Source: Planctomycetota bacterium
GTDB lineage: Bacteria > Planctomycetota > Planctomycetia > Isosphaerales > Isosphaeraceae
Direction: 5' to 3'
Length of the DNA: 64,000 bases
Assembly: GCA_028291545.1 (NCBI GenBank)
Contig: JAQGHR010000148.1
Span: 1 to 64,000, forward strand
Shown: piece after piece, positions 52,683 through 61,249 of the stretch
How positions within the stretch are numbered: the first letter of the stretch is position 1
Layout of the letters: each line of letters begins with the position of its first letter
Position numbers and translations under genes: made by a program
Notes under the pieces: generated by a model
What the model saw: only the letters and a program-made list of their open reading frames with translations
Told to the model about the DNA's origin: nothing
Databases searched by the model: none

Positions 52683-55037
52683 ATGGCGACCGCCAGTAAT
52701 AAGAAGGCCTCGGGCCGACCGTCGATTTCCGCGGCTCCGGAAGTTCAGGCCCCTCCGGATCACTGGATTTTGCGCGGGTTCGACTCGGTCTACCGTTTCC
52801 TCGCGTCGCTGAAGCTCGCGGTGATCTGTATCCTGACGCTCGCCTTGGTCCTGGCCGGCGCGACCATATTCGAGTCGTTCCACGGGGTGGCGGCGTCTCG
52901 CCAGTACTTTTATCAGAACCCCGCGTTCGCCATCTTACTTGCGTTCCTCGGTACGAACATCTTCTGCGCCGCGACCATTCGTTTCCCCTGGAAGAAGCGC
53001 CAGACCGGCTTCGTCGTGACGCACATCGGCCTGCTGATCGTGCTCGCCGGCGCGTTCGTGAGCCTGCGATTCTCCGACGAAGGTCAGCTCGGCATGGCGG
53101 AGGGGACACGTAGCGATGATCTCGTTCGCGTAGATCATGCCGTGATCCGGGTCGAGAAGATGGATTCCGATTCAGGCAAGACGCTCAAGCCCTATTTGTT
53201 GCCGTTCACTCCGGGTGCCTTTTCTTGGGAAACCGATCGGCTGAAGGTTCTGGCGAAAGATCGCGAGTACCAGGCTCGGGTCTGGATCTCGCGAGCCTCC
53301 CTGGCATCGAGCGCCCTTGCTCTGGTCGGCTTCTCGCTCTACTGGGCGATCCGGCGGCCGCCTCGAATCTCTCCGGTTGCGGGTTCGGCCCTGGTCGCCG
53401 GGCTGGTTGGATTGAGCTCGGGTCTCGCGATTTACGTGGCCATGACCCCCAGCGGACCGAGGCGCGACGTTCTCACAGATGCGCGTGACCCGTTCGTGTT
53501 CGCCGTCAACGATTATCTGCGCTCCTCGGGCGACCAGGAACAGCGCGCCGAAGAGGATCGAGACGGCCACCCCGTCGTCAAGCTTTCCCTCCTGGCCCAG
53601 CCTCCCGGAGGTGCCGTGGAGATGAATGCCCTTCTCGGCAACGGCTGGTTCGGCGAGGCGAATCCCAAGATCGCACGCGACACGAAACAGGCGGATCCGG
53701 CCCTGGTGGTTTTCCAGTACGCCAGGGGATCGAATGCCGCGAACATTGTCGATGATTTCCTCCACCCTCCGACGAACCCCCTCAAGGATCGCGCCGCCCG
53801 CTTCCACTACAAAGATAAATCCGGCAAGCCGCGGGTCTACGAGTGGGTGCTAGGTGATGACCTCGTCAAGCAGACCATCACCCTGCCGGACAGCGATATC
53901 GCGGTCACTTTGGTCGGGTTCGATGAGTCTCCCCTTCGTAACGACGATTCCAGCCTGAGCTTTCGCAAGGCCACCGGCGACGATTCGCTTCGCCTGGCAA
54001 TCTTCCAGGTGGGACGGGGTTCGGCAAAACCGACTCAGCACATCGCCGTCGCGTCGCTCCCGATGGCTCCCAACTCGACTCTGGACGATACGCCCGAAGA
54101 ACTTGTTCGCATCGGCTATTTTCACCCTCCCAGTCTCAACACCGAGCGTGGCGTGATGCGGGGGCGGAAGGGTCAGATCGAAGTCCTGGCGAGCGAGGAC
54201 GGCAAGTTTTACTGGCGGGGCTTCGGCAGCGAGGGCTTGATGGGGCCCCCCGGCCCGATAGCGATCGGCCAGAAGGTGAAGCTGGCCACTAGCAAGGCCA
54301 TGCCGATGCAGCTTTCGCTCCGTCTTGACGAAGCGCTGCCCAGGGGTCGAATTCGCCAGGTCTACGTCCCGGTCGAGCTTCCTCGCGAGCGTCGCGACGA
54401 TGCGATCCCCGCGATCCAGGCCGAGATGACGGTGGACGGCGTAACAAGGCCTCTCTCATTGTTCCGAACGGTCGGTATTGGAAGAAAGAATTGGACGACC
54501 GTCAGCTTCCCCAGCGGGAGCTACCGCGTCTCCTACGATTTCGACCGAAGGCCGTTTCCGTTCACGATCGCACTGAAGACGTTTGAACCCGGCAAAGACC
54601 CCGGCTCCGGGTCGTTCGCAACGTATCGAAGCGACATCGAGTTGACCGATCCGGAACTCGGCCTCAAGGATGAACCCCGCATCATCACCATGAATGAGCC
54701 GTTAACGCACCGGCAGTGGACGTTCTACCAGTCGCGATTCGATCGGATCTCGGACCCCGAAACGGGCCAGAGGGACGCCATGTATTCGTCTCTGTTCCAG
54801 GTCCACTACGACCCGGCGTGGAGGATCGTCTACGCGGGTTGCTTGTTCGTTGTCTTGGGGACGTTCCTGCAATTCTACATGCGAGCGGGCCTGTTCACCG
54901 ACGGCGGCAAGCTGGAACAGCAACGCAACGAGGCGAAGGCCGCGAAGAAATTAGCCAAGGCGAACGGGACCAAACCGCCGGCCGATGTGACGATCACCCG
55001 GTCGACTCAAAATAGCGAGCCTGTCGAGGATCTCTAA
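52683..55037 (+). CDS. resB: ResB-family cytochrome c biogenesis protein
   Basis: The 784-residue protein is the ResB (CcsB/Ccs1) component of system II cytochrome c maturation, which keeps apocytochrome thiols reduced and moves haem with CcsA. It has about four membrane segments (FLASLKLAVICILTLALVLAG; FAILLAFLGTNIFCAA; GLLIVLAGAF; and YAGCLFVVLGTFLQFY near the end) around a large extracytoplasmic domain of about 550 residues. That domain is much longer than in Bacillus ResB. ATG 52683 is the likely start. A TACAAT -10-like box lies at 52583-52588. ccsA follows 23 bp downstream. Confidence 0.87.
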   Translation: MATASNKKASGRPSISAAPEVQAPPDHWILRGFDSVYRFLASLKLAVICILTLALVLAGATIFESFHGVAASRQYFYQNPAFAILLAFLGTNIFCAATIRFPWKKRQTGFVVTHIGLLIVLAGAFVSLRFSDEGQLGMAEGTRSDDLVRVDHAVIRVEKMDSDSGKTLKPYLLPFTPGAFSWETDRLKVLAKDREYQARVWISRASLASSALALVGFSLYWAIRRPPRISPVAGSALVAGLVGLSSGLAIYVAMTPSGPRRDVLTDARDPFVFAVNDYLRSSGDQEQRAEEDRDGHPVVKLSLLAQPPGGAVEMNALLGNGWFGEANPKIARDTKQADPALVVFQYARGSNAANIVDDFLHPPTNPLKDRAARFHYKDKSGKPRVYEWVLGDDLVKQTITLPDSDIAVTLVGFDESPLRNDDSSLSFRKATGDDSLRLAIFQVGRGSAKPTQHIAVASLPMAPNSTLDDTPEELVRIGYFHPPSLNTERGVMRGRKGQIEVLASEDGKFYWRGFGSEGLMGPPGPIAIGQKVKLATSKAMPMQLSLRLDEALPRGRIRQVYVPVELPRERRDDAIPAIQAEMTVDGVTRPLSLFRTVGIGRKNWTTVSFPSGSYRVSYDFDRRPFPFTIALKTFEPGKDPGSGSFATYRSDIELTDPELGLKDEPRIITMNEPLTHRQWTFYQSRFDRISDPETGQRDAMYSSLFQVHYDPAWRIVYAGCLFVVLGTFLQFYMRAGLFTDGGKLEQQRNEAKAAKKLAKANGTKPPADVTITRSTQNSEPVEDL

Positions 55038-55060
55038 CCTCTCCGCGAGGACAATTCACC

Positions 55061-58048
55061 ATGCGACGAATCGCTTGCTTGGGCCTGGGCGTGGCCGTCG
55101 TAGCCGCCTCCCTGGCCGCCGATCAGCCCCGCACATCGGGCGAAAATGGATACCGGGTCCTGGGCGAGCTGGCCGTTCAGCATAGCGGGCGGATCAAGCC
55201 GCTCGACACCTATGCGCGGCAGACGGTCAAGCATGTCTATACGCGCGAGATCATCAAGCTCCGCGATCTCAAGGGCGAGGAAGTCGGGCGCTGGGAGCCG
55301 CTGGCCGCTCTCCTGGACTGGCAGGCCCGGCCGGACTTCTGGAACGCCCAGGAAATCATCGCGTTCGAGTATCTCCCCCTCAAGCAAAAGCTGATCTCCG
55401 TCCCCGCCCGCGAGGCCCTGGCCGAGCTCGCCAAGTCCGGCAAGCTGTCCGCGGCCGATCAGGCGAGTGTCGAGAAGGCCGCCAAAGATCCGAACGTCAC
55501 CACGGCCGACTTGAAGGCCGCCGCCGTCCTTCCGGGCGTGCCCGATGCCTTGGCCGCGAAACTCAAGACGCTGGCCCACAAGATCAGCCCCGACCAGAAG
55601 TGGCTTGCGCCTCAGGATTTGGACGAGGGCCGACTCGTTATCGATGGTCAGGAAGTTGCCTTCACCGATTGGATCGCCCAACTCGCCATGCGTCGGCCCG
55701 AGCGGCCCGACCTGGGTGAGGAGCAGGCCAAGTACACCGAGATCGAGAAGAAAGCTCTTGAGGGCGCGCAGAAGCTCGCGACCTACATGTCGAGTCGGGA
55801 CGGCAATCCCAAGGGAGACCCGTTCGGCGAGATCTTCGTGATCCCACGGCCCCATTCACCGGCGCATCTGACATATACACGCGGGATTATCGATCGTCTC
55901 CGCGCTGCCGACAAGGGCCATCAGGGCAAGAAATCGTTCGACGATCTGACCGAGTTCGAGGACACGATCCTTCGCGGCCTGAGCAATTACCACAAAGACC
56001 TCAAGGCAAAGGATCGGAAGGTGCCCGGCGACGACGCCGAGTTCGACGCCGCTTACGCGGAATGGTTGCGAGACAAGTCGGCCTGGCTCTCTCTGAGATT
56101 GATCCTCACGGTTGATGTGAAAGAGCTTTCCGCTGCCGGCCTGGAAGAGTCCAAAGTGCTGGCCGTACGCAAGGCGTACCTCGGCGTGATCGAGGGAGAA
56201 AAGGTCGCGCCCGGTCATCTCCCGGTCGAGAAAGCCCAGGCCCTGGTGTCGGCCACGCGAGATCTCGGCGAGTCCGTCAGTGTCGCGTACTTGCTCAAGA
56301 AGGATGCGAAGCACAAGACATGGAACGACCTGAAGCCGGATCGGGTGGCCGCCTTCACCGCCGTCCGAGATCCCCTCGCCGCATCGTCCACGCCTCTACC
56401 GGATGAGAAGAAGGCGGAGTTGCTGAACGCGGCCCGGTCCGTTTCGACGAATCTGGTGGCGTATCCGCCCTCGGCAGAGATGGGACGAGAGACCTCGTTC
56501 AATTACTTTGCCCCGTTCTACAAGGCCCAGATGGCCTACGGGCTCGGGCTCGTCCTCTTGCTCCTCACCCTGGGCGCCAGCCGGGGGCCGAATACGTCGA
56601 GAAGCCCGATCGAGAAGGGGCTTTATACACTCGGGATGCTCGGATTCGTCAGCGGGATCGGTCTGGAGGTCATCGGATTTTACTACCGGGTGCGAATCTC
56701 GGGTTGGGCGCCCGTGACGAACATGTACGAGACCGTCGTCTGGGTCGCGCTGGTGACCTCGGTACTGGGCCTCGTCCTGGAAGCGATCTACCGGAAAACC
56801 TACGCGGCGGCGGCCGCCTCGGGTATGGCTCTGCTCGCGACGGTCCTGGCCGCCAATGTCTCCCTGCTGGATCCGGACATCCAGAATTTGCAGCCGGTGC
56901 TCCGCAGCAATTACTGGCTCACGATCCACGTCTTGACGATCGTCTCCAGCTACGCGGCGTTCGCCCTGGCGATGGGTCTGGGCTTGCTCGCGATCGGGTA
57001 CTACCTCTCGGCCACTTATCGCCGGGACGTGCCGTACGGCACGCTCGCCAAGCCGCTGATTCCGTCCGTTCCGATGCTCCTGATCGGAGTCGCCGGATTG
57101 ATGTCGATCCAGAATGGTTGGATCGGCTCCGGCTCGCCCTCGGCCATGTCGGTCTACCTCCTTGGTACTGTCGCGATGTTCGGGCTGATGGGGACAATCG
57201 TCGCGGTTTTCGGGCTCATTGGCGAGTCCAGCAGCCGGGTTCCGTACAGGACGACCGTGGCTGGCGCCCTCTTGATGGTAGCCGGCGTGGCGGGAATCGC
57301 AGGCGTGCCCTACCTGGATTCTCCGACCTGGTGGCCCCAGACCATCAGCCTTTTCGTACCTCCGGCCGTCATCGCGGGCTTGGGGCTGACGGTGATTCTC
57401 CTCAGTCGCATGGGCGCGCTGGCGCGTGGCGCGATGGTCGAGGCTCAAGTCAAGCATTCCACGGCCGAACTGGCCGACCTCCCCGCGGCGGCGACCTCGA
57501 CGACGACCTCGTATGCGTCCGAGGGCGGTTCCGTGGGAACCCTGACCAAGCCTTCGGTGGCGGAGATTCGCGCGCGGCAAGAGGCGAGCCTACCTCGACT
57601 CGATCCGCGCGGGCTGTCGATGCAAGCCACGGCCGGTCGGATCAAGCCGCTGTCGAACTTCGCCTACCGCGCGATGCAGGTCGGGGTGCTCCTGGTCGCC
57701 GCCGGAACGATTCTGGGCGGCGTCTGGGCCGACGTGTCCTGGGGTCGCTTCTGGGGCTGGGACGCCAAAGAAGTGTGGGCGCTCATCACGTTGCTCGTCT
57801 ACCTCGTCCCGCTCCACGGCAGGTTCGCCGGATGGGTCAACACCTTCGGCCTGATCGCCTCCACGGTCGTGTGCTTCTCAGCGGTCCTGATGGCATGGTA
57901 CGGCGTTAACTTTGTCCTCAGCACCGGCCTTCACACCTACGGTTTCGCCGAAGGCGGCGGTCAAGGCATCGTGTTGACCATCTCCCTGTCGGTCCTCGCC
58001 GTGGTCGCGGCAACATGGCGACGCAGGTCGCTCGCCTCGATGGTTTGA
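55061..58048 (+). CDS. ccsA: CcsA-type cytochrome c assembly protein, extended
   Basis: The 995-residue protein carries the haem-handling WWD signature WGRFWGWDAKE at residues 894-904, followed by the membrane block ALITLLVYLVPLHGR. Its C-terminal ~500 residues, with about eight membrane segments, are the usual CcsA/ResC core. The first ~450 residues form an extra N-terminal extracytoplasmic region after a signal-like start (CLGLGVAVVAASLAAD), much longer than in typical CcsA. A linker (~790-855) separates membrane segments. It forms one operon with resB and should serve haem attachment to proteins such as the dihaem peroxidase. Confidence 0.9.
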   Translation: MRRIACLGLGVAVVAASLAADQPRTSGENGYRVLGELAVQHSGRIKPLDTYARQTVKHVYTREIIKLRDLKGEEVGRWEPLAALLDWQARPDFWNAQEIIAFEYLPLKQKLISVPAREALAELAKSGKLSAADQASVEKAAKDPNVTTADLKAAAVLPGVPDALAAKLKTLAHKISPDQKWLAPQDLDEGRLVIDGQEVAFTDWIAQLAMRRPERPDLGEEQAKYTEIEKKALEGAQKLATYMSSRDGNPKGDPFGEIFVIPRPHSPAHLTYTRGIIDRLRAADKGHQGKKSFDDLTEFEDTILRGLSNYHKDLKAKDRKVPGDDAEFDAAYAEWLRDKSAWLSLRLILTVDVKELSAAGLEESKVLAVRKAYLGVIEGEKVAPGHLPVEKAQALVSATRDLGESVSVAYLLKKDAKHKTWNDLKPDRVAAFTAVRDPLAASSTPLPDEKKAELLNAARSVSTNLVAYPPSAEMGRETSFNYFAPFYKAQMAYGLGLVLLLLTLGASRGPNTSRSPIEKGLYTLGMLGFVSGIGLEVIGFYYRVRISGWAPVTNMYETVVWVALVTSVLGLVLEAIYRKTYAAAAASGMALLATVLAANVSLLDPDIQNLQPVLRSNYWLTIHVLTIVSSYAAFALAMGLGLLAIGYYLSATYRRDVPYGTLAKPLIPSVPMLLIGVAGLMSIQNGWIGSGSPSAMSVYLLGTVAMFGLMGTIVAVFGLIGESSSRVPYRTTVAGALLMVAGVAGIAGVPYLDSPTWWPQTISLFVPPAVIAGLGLTVILLSRMGALARGAMVEAQVKHSTAELADLPAAATSTTTSYASEGGSVGTLTKPSVAEIRARQEASLPRLDPRGLSMQATAGRIKPLSNFAYRAMQVGVLLVAAGTILGGVWADVSWGRFWGWDAKEVWALITLLVYLVPLHGRFAGWVNTFGLIASTVVCFSAVLMAWYGVNFVLSTGLHTYGFAEGGGQGIVLTISLSVLAVVAATWRRRSLASMV

Positions 58049-58076
58049 GGCGACGGCCATAAAAGATAGTCACGAT

Positions 58077-58107
58077 GAGGCCGAGGAGCCCGGCGCTCTT
58101 CGGCCTC
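58077..58107. terminator. Hairpin between convergent genes
   Basis: gaggccgaggagc (58077-58089) pairs with gctcttcggcctc (58095-58107), 13 bp with one G-U. It lies between ccsA (stop 58048) and the convergent DUF309 gene (stop 58115). There is no clear T-tract. Confidence 0.45.
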
Positions 58108-58114
58108 GTCTGTT

Positions 58115-58633
58115 TCACTGTGGCTGTAGGTCGAACTCGAACACGCAGACCACGCGATCGGCCGGGCTGCCCAGATAATCCGGTGGTTTCGCCACGACAT
58201 CGAGCGCCGTGAGGATAAGCACGAGCAGGTCGAACCCTAGCAAGCATTCCGATCCCGTCTGTCTTGCTGCCTGAAACGCCTCCGCGGCACGCCCCGCATG
58301 AGTGACCACCCCGTGCCGCTGCCGTTGCCGGACCTTCACGCCGGCCGCCGCGAGTTTGATCAGACCCTTCAAGACATCCGCGATCGGGCCGCGACGTCCG
58401 TGCGCATGCCAGAGCCCCTCCCACTCTTCATGGGCCTCCCAGTAATAGCCTGCATTGAACAGCGCAATTCCCCGGAGGTACGACTCCGAGCTTCGCCAGT
58501 TGCCGTCCTGGATCGGATGTGGCTTGCGATGTTCTGCCCGCGCCAGGTGGCCGTCCGGCGATCCCGTCGGATGCGGATAGGGGCCACCGGGAACGAAGGC
58601 ATACGGCGGAAAGTCTCCTTCGGGAGGCGTCAT
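58115..58633 (-). CDS. DUF309-family protein
   Basis: The 172-residue protein contains the DUF309 signature LFNAGYYWEAHEEWEGLWH (histidine and acidic residues on one helical face), followed by KGLIKLAAAGVKV. The family has a helical bundle fold and possible metal ligands but no known activity. The N-terminal ~45 residues are proline/glycine-rich and not part of the domain. The start is uncertain (ATG 58633, or GTG 58642), as neither has a good ribosome binding site. Confidence 0.8.
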   Translation of the reverse strand: MTPPEGDFPPYAFVPGGPYPHPTGSPDGHLARAEHRKPHPIQDGNWRSSESYLRGIALFNAGYYWEAHEEWEGLWHAHGRRGPIADVLKGLIKLAAAGVKVRQRQRHGVVTHAGRAAEAFQAARQTGSECLLGFDLLVLILTALDVVAKPPDYLGSPADRVVCVFEFDLQPQ

Positions 58634-58709
58634 GGGGCTCACTGAGGGATGGGGGATGTGCCGAGGATCGATGACAAGCTGCAGCGCGATCGCCTCGTCT
58701 GCCTGCTGC

Positions 58710-58715
58710 TATAAT
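58710..58715 (+). promoter_or_regulatory. Consensus -10 box of the phosphodiesterase gene
   Basis: TATAAT, a perfect sigma70 -10 hexamer, 40 nt before ATG 58756. No convincing -35 hexamer stands 16-18 nt upstream. Confidence 0.45.
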
Positions 58716-58755
58716 ACCGACTTTGTGGGCTCGCCATTTCTCAGGATTCTCGCAA

Positions 58756-60153
58756 ATGCCTGTCACGCCTCTCGTCCTGATCAACGCGGTAGGGCTCACC
58801 GGGCGGCTTCTGCCGTTCGCTCCCCGGCTTCAGGCTTTGGCGGCAAGTGGCTGGTCGCGATCCATGAAAGAGGTACTTCCTGCCGTGACCTGCACGGCGC
58901 AGGCGACGATCCTTACAGGGAAGCCCCCGAGTGAGCACGGAATCGTCGGGAATGGCTGGTTCTTTCGAGATACGGGCGAGGTCCGATTCTGGCAACAATC
59001 CAACGCCCTGATCGAGGCCGAGCCACTTTACGTCACTGCGCGGAACCTGGCCGCGCAGCGAGGCGAGAGTTTTCGTGTCGCGAAACTCTTCTGGTGGTTC
59101 AATCAAGGGGCCGCCGTCGATTGGAGCGTGACGCCGAAGCCCTACTATGCCGCCGATGGCAACAAGGCCTTCGGAATCGCCGGAACGCCGCAGGGCCTGA
59201 CGGACCGGCTCGAAAAGGTGCTCGGCACGTTCCCCTTCCATACCTTCTGGGGGCCGGGTGCAGGCCTTCCATGCACGCGATGGATCGCGCGATGCGCCGC
59301 GGACATCCTGGCGAACGAACGGCCCGACCTTTCACTGGTCTACCTGCCCCACCTCGATTATGACCCTCAGCGCTTCGGTCCGTCCGGCTCGGACATGCCG
59401 AGGCTCGTCCGAGAACTCGACGACGCCTGCGCCCCCCTGCTGGATGCCGCCCTCTCGGCCGGGGCTCGCGTCTGGATCGTCAGCGAATACGGTCACTGCG
59501 ACGTCGACACACCCGTCTATGTCAATCGCGCCCTGCGTGCGGCGGGATTTCTCGCTGTCAGGCCGGGTCCGTTCGGCGAAATTTTCGATACGTTCGAGAG
59601 TCGCTCCTTCGCCGTCTGCGATCACCAACTCGCCCATATCCACGTCAGGAAACCGGTGGACGTGGCACCCGTCGCCGACCTGATCCGAGGGCTTCCGGGC
59701 GTCGATCTCGTTGTCGTGGGTGACGAGCGAGCCGAGATCGGCCTTGACCATGCCCGGGCGGGCGAGATCATCGCTCTGGCGCAACCAAACGCCTGGTTTG
59801 CCTATCCGTTCTGGATCGACGATCGATCGGCGCCGGATTATGCGAGGACGGTGGACATCCATCGAAAGCCGGGCTACGACCCCTGCGAGCTTTTCTTCGA
59901 CCCGAATCTGTCGTGGCCGAAGGGGCGCGTGATTCGGCGGTTGATCCGGAAGAAGCTCGGGTTCCGCACCCTGTTCGATGTCATTCCGCTCGATGCATCA
60001 ATCGTCCGGGGGAGCCACGGACTCCAATCCTCGTCGGATCAAGATCGACCCGTCTTGATCGGCGACGGGCCGCCCCCCTCCTCGGGCCCAATCGCGATGA
60101 CCGACGTCAAGTGCCTCCTTCTCGATGCCCTCTTTGCGAACTCAATTTCATAG
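58756..60153 (+). CDS. Alkaline phosphatase-superfamily (nucleotide pyrophosphatase-like) protein
   Basis: The 465-residue protein has the fold of type I phosphodiesterases/nucleotide pyrophosphatases. The nucleophile threonine lies in PAVTCTAQATILTGKPPSEHG. Metal-binding residues are suggested in LPHLDYDPQRFG (Asp, His), SEYGHCDVD and a later GSHGL histidine. No signal peptide is seen, so a cytoplasmic location is likely. Substrate unknown. It is convergent with the sugar isomerase gene, separated by the 40-bp hairpin. Confidence 0.85.
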   Translation: MPVTPLVLINAVGLTGRLLPFAPRLQALAASGWSRSMKEVLPAVTCTAQATILTGKPPSEHGIVGNGWFFRDTGEVRFWQQSNALIEAEPLYVTARNLAAQRGESFRVAKLFWWFNQGAAVDWSVTPKPYYAADGNKAFGIAGTPQGLTDRLEKVLGTFPFHTFWGPGAGLPCTRWIARCAADILANERPDLSLVYLPHLDYDPQRFGPSGSDMPRLVRELDDACAPLLDAALSAGARVWIVSEYGHCDVDTPVYVNRALRAAGFLAVRPGPFGEIFDTFESRSFAVCDHQLAHIHVRKPVDVAPVADLIRGLPGVDLVVVGDERAEIGLDHARAGEIIALAQPNAWFAYPFWIDDRSAPDYARTVDIHRKPGYDPCELFFDPNLSWPKGRVIRRLIRKKLGFRTLFDVIPLDASIVRGSHGLQSSSDQDRPVLIGDGPPPSSGPIAMTDVKCLLLDALFANSIS

Positions 60154-60180
60154 GCCTTACGCAGCGCAAAAATCCGGAGG

Positions 60181-60281
60181 GCCTTCGGCATCCGCAGATG
60201 ACGCAGATTTCTCAGATGAAGAAAATCTCGGTTTTGGCCTTTTCATCTGAGAAATCTGCGTCATCTGCGGATGCCGAAGGC
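60181..60281. repeat. Perfect 40-bp inverted repeat between convergent genes
   Basis: 60181-60220 is the exact reverse complement of 60242-60281, with a 21-nt loop. The stem includes the phrase tctgcgtcatctgcggatg. It lies between stop codons at 60153 (plus) and 60314 (minus). It is too long and too perfect for a normal terminator and looks like a REP/MITE-type element. The base composition, richer in A/T than the surrounding genes, supports a separate origin. Confidence 0.9.
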
Positions 60282-60313
60282 TCTTGCATTGGCTCAATCG
60301 CGGAGATCCTATT

Positions 60314-61189
60314 TCATTCGTCGAGCAGCTTTTCCATCCGCGTCACGACGTCCTTCATCCGGTTCAGGTCGCCCTGGCCGACTTCGGCAGTAACCCAGCC
60401 GTTGTAGCCGATCTCTCTCAAGGCGGCGGCCACGGCCTTCCAGTCGATCTCGCCTTCGCCCAGGGGGTAATCGAATCGCCTGGGCTTGGCGTATTCCTTG
60501 ATGTGGATTTTCAAGATCCGCTTGCCAAGCTCCTTGATCCACTCCTGGGGAAAACCGTACTCGACCACATTGCCGACATCGAAATAAGCTCCGACCGCAT
60601 CGCTCTTGAATTCGTCGATGTATCGCGACATCTCGGGCGCGCTCAGCAGGAACTTGTTCCAGACCTCCTCGATGGCCAGCTTGATCCCGGCCTTCTCGGC
60701 GATGGGGAGGAGCGTCTTGATGTTCTCCTGAGACCGAGTGTAGGCGTCCCGATAGGAGACGTCCTTGGTCACGACCGCCGGTACGACCAGGACGGTGGTG
60801 CCGCCGTAGAGCTTCACGTCCTCGATTTCCTTGCGGATCGCGGCCAGGCCCTTCTCGACGACGCCGGTGTCGGGGCTGGAGAGCGGGCTGGACCAGTGGA
60901 CGGCGCCGGAGACACCGTGGATCACGATTCCCGTCTTGTCGCGGGCCTTCAGGACCTCGTCGGTGTCGAGCGCGTTGGGGCTGATCAGCTCGACGCCCTC
61001 GAAACCGGCCTCCCGGAGCATCTCGAACGTCGGGAGGATCGGCCCTTTGGTCTGGCCGAGCATGAACGCCTTTTTCCAGCGTACCGGCTTGGCGGCCTCC
61101 GCAACGGCCGAGGAGGTGAGGAGTGCCGTGGAAGCGATCGTCGCCGAGGAGGCGGCGAGGAACTGACGGCGGTCAATCGGTGGGGTCAT
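60314..61189 (-). CDS. Tat-exported sugar phosphate isomerase/epimerase-like protein
   Basis: The 291-residue protein starts with a Tat signal (DRRQFLAASSATIAST). A TIM barrel of the xylose isomerase-like AP endonuclease family follows. Metal-binding positions are suggested by IEEVWNKF (Glu), AYFDVGNV (Asp), IHIKEYAK (His) and TAEVGQGD (Glu). The family covers sugar isomerases, epimerases and hydroxypyruvate isomerases; export points to extracytoplasmic sugars. It sits 60 bp downstream of gatB on the same strand. Confidence 0.85.
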   Translation of the reverse strand: MTPPIDRRQFLAASSATIASTALLTSSAVAEAAKPVRWKKAFMLGQTKGPILPTFEMLREAGFEGVELISPNALDTDEVLKARDKTGIVIHGVSGAVHWSSPLSSPDTGVVEKGLAAIRKEIEDVKLYGGTTVLVVPAVVTKDVSYRDAYTRSQENIKTLLPIAEKAGIKLAIEEVWNKFLLSAPEMSRYIDEFKSDAVGAYFDVGNVVEYGFPQEWIKELGKRILKIHIKEYAKPRRFDYPLGEGEIDWKAVAAALREIGYNGWVTAEVGQGDLNRMKDVVTRMEKLLDE

Positions 61190-61249
61190 GGCGGTGCCTC
61201 TGCGGGGATCGGGATCGATCCTCGCACCCTACCAGACCCCGCGCGGAAA

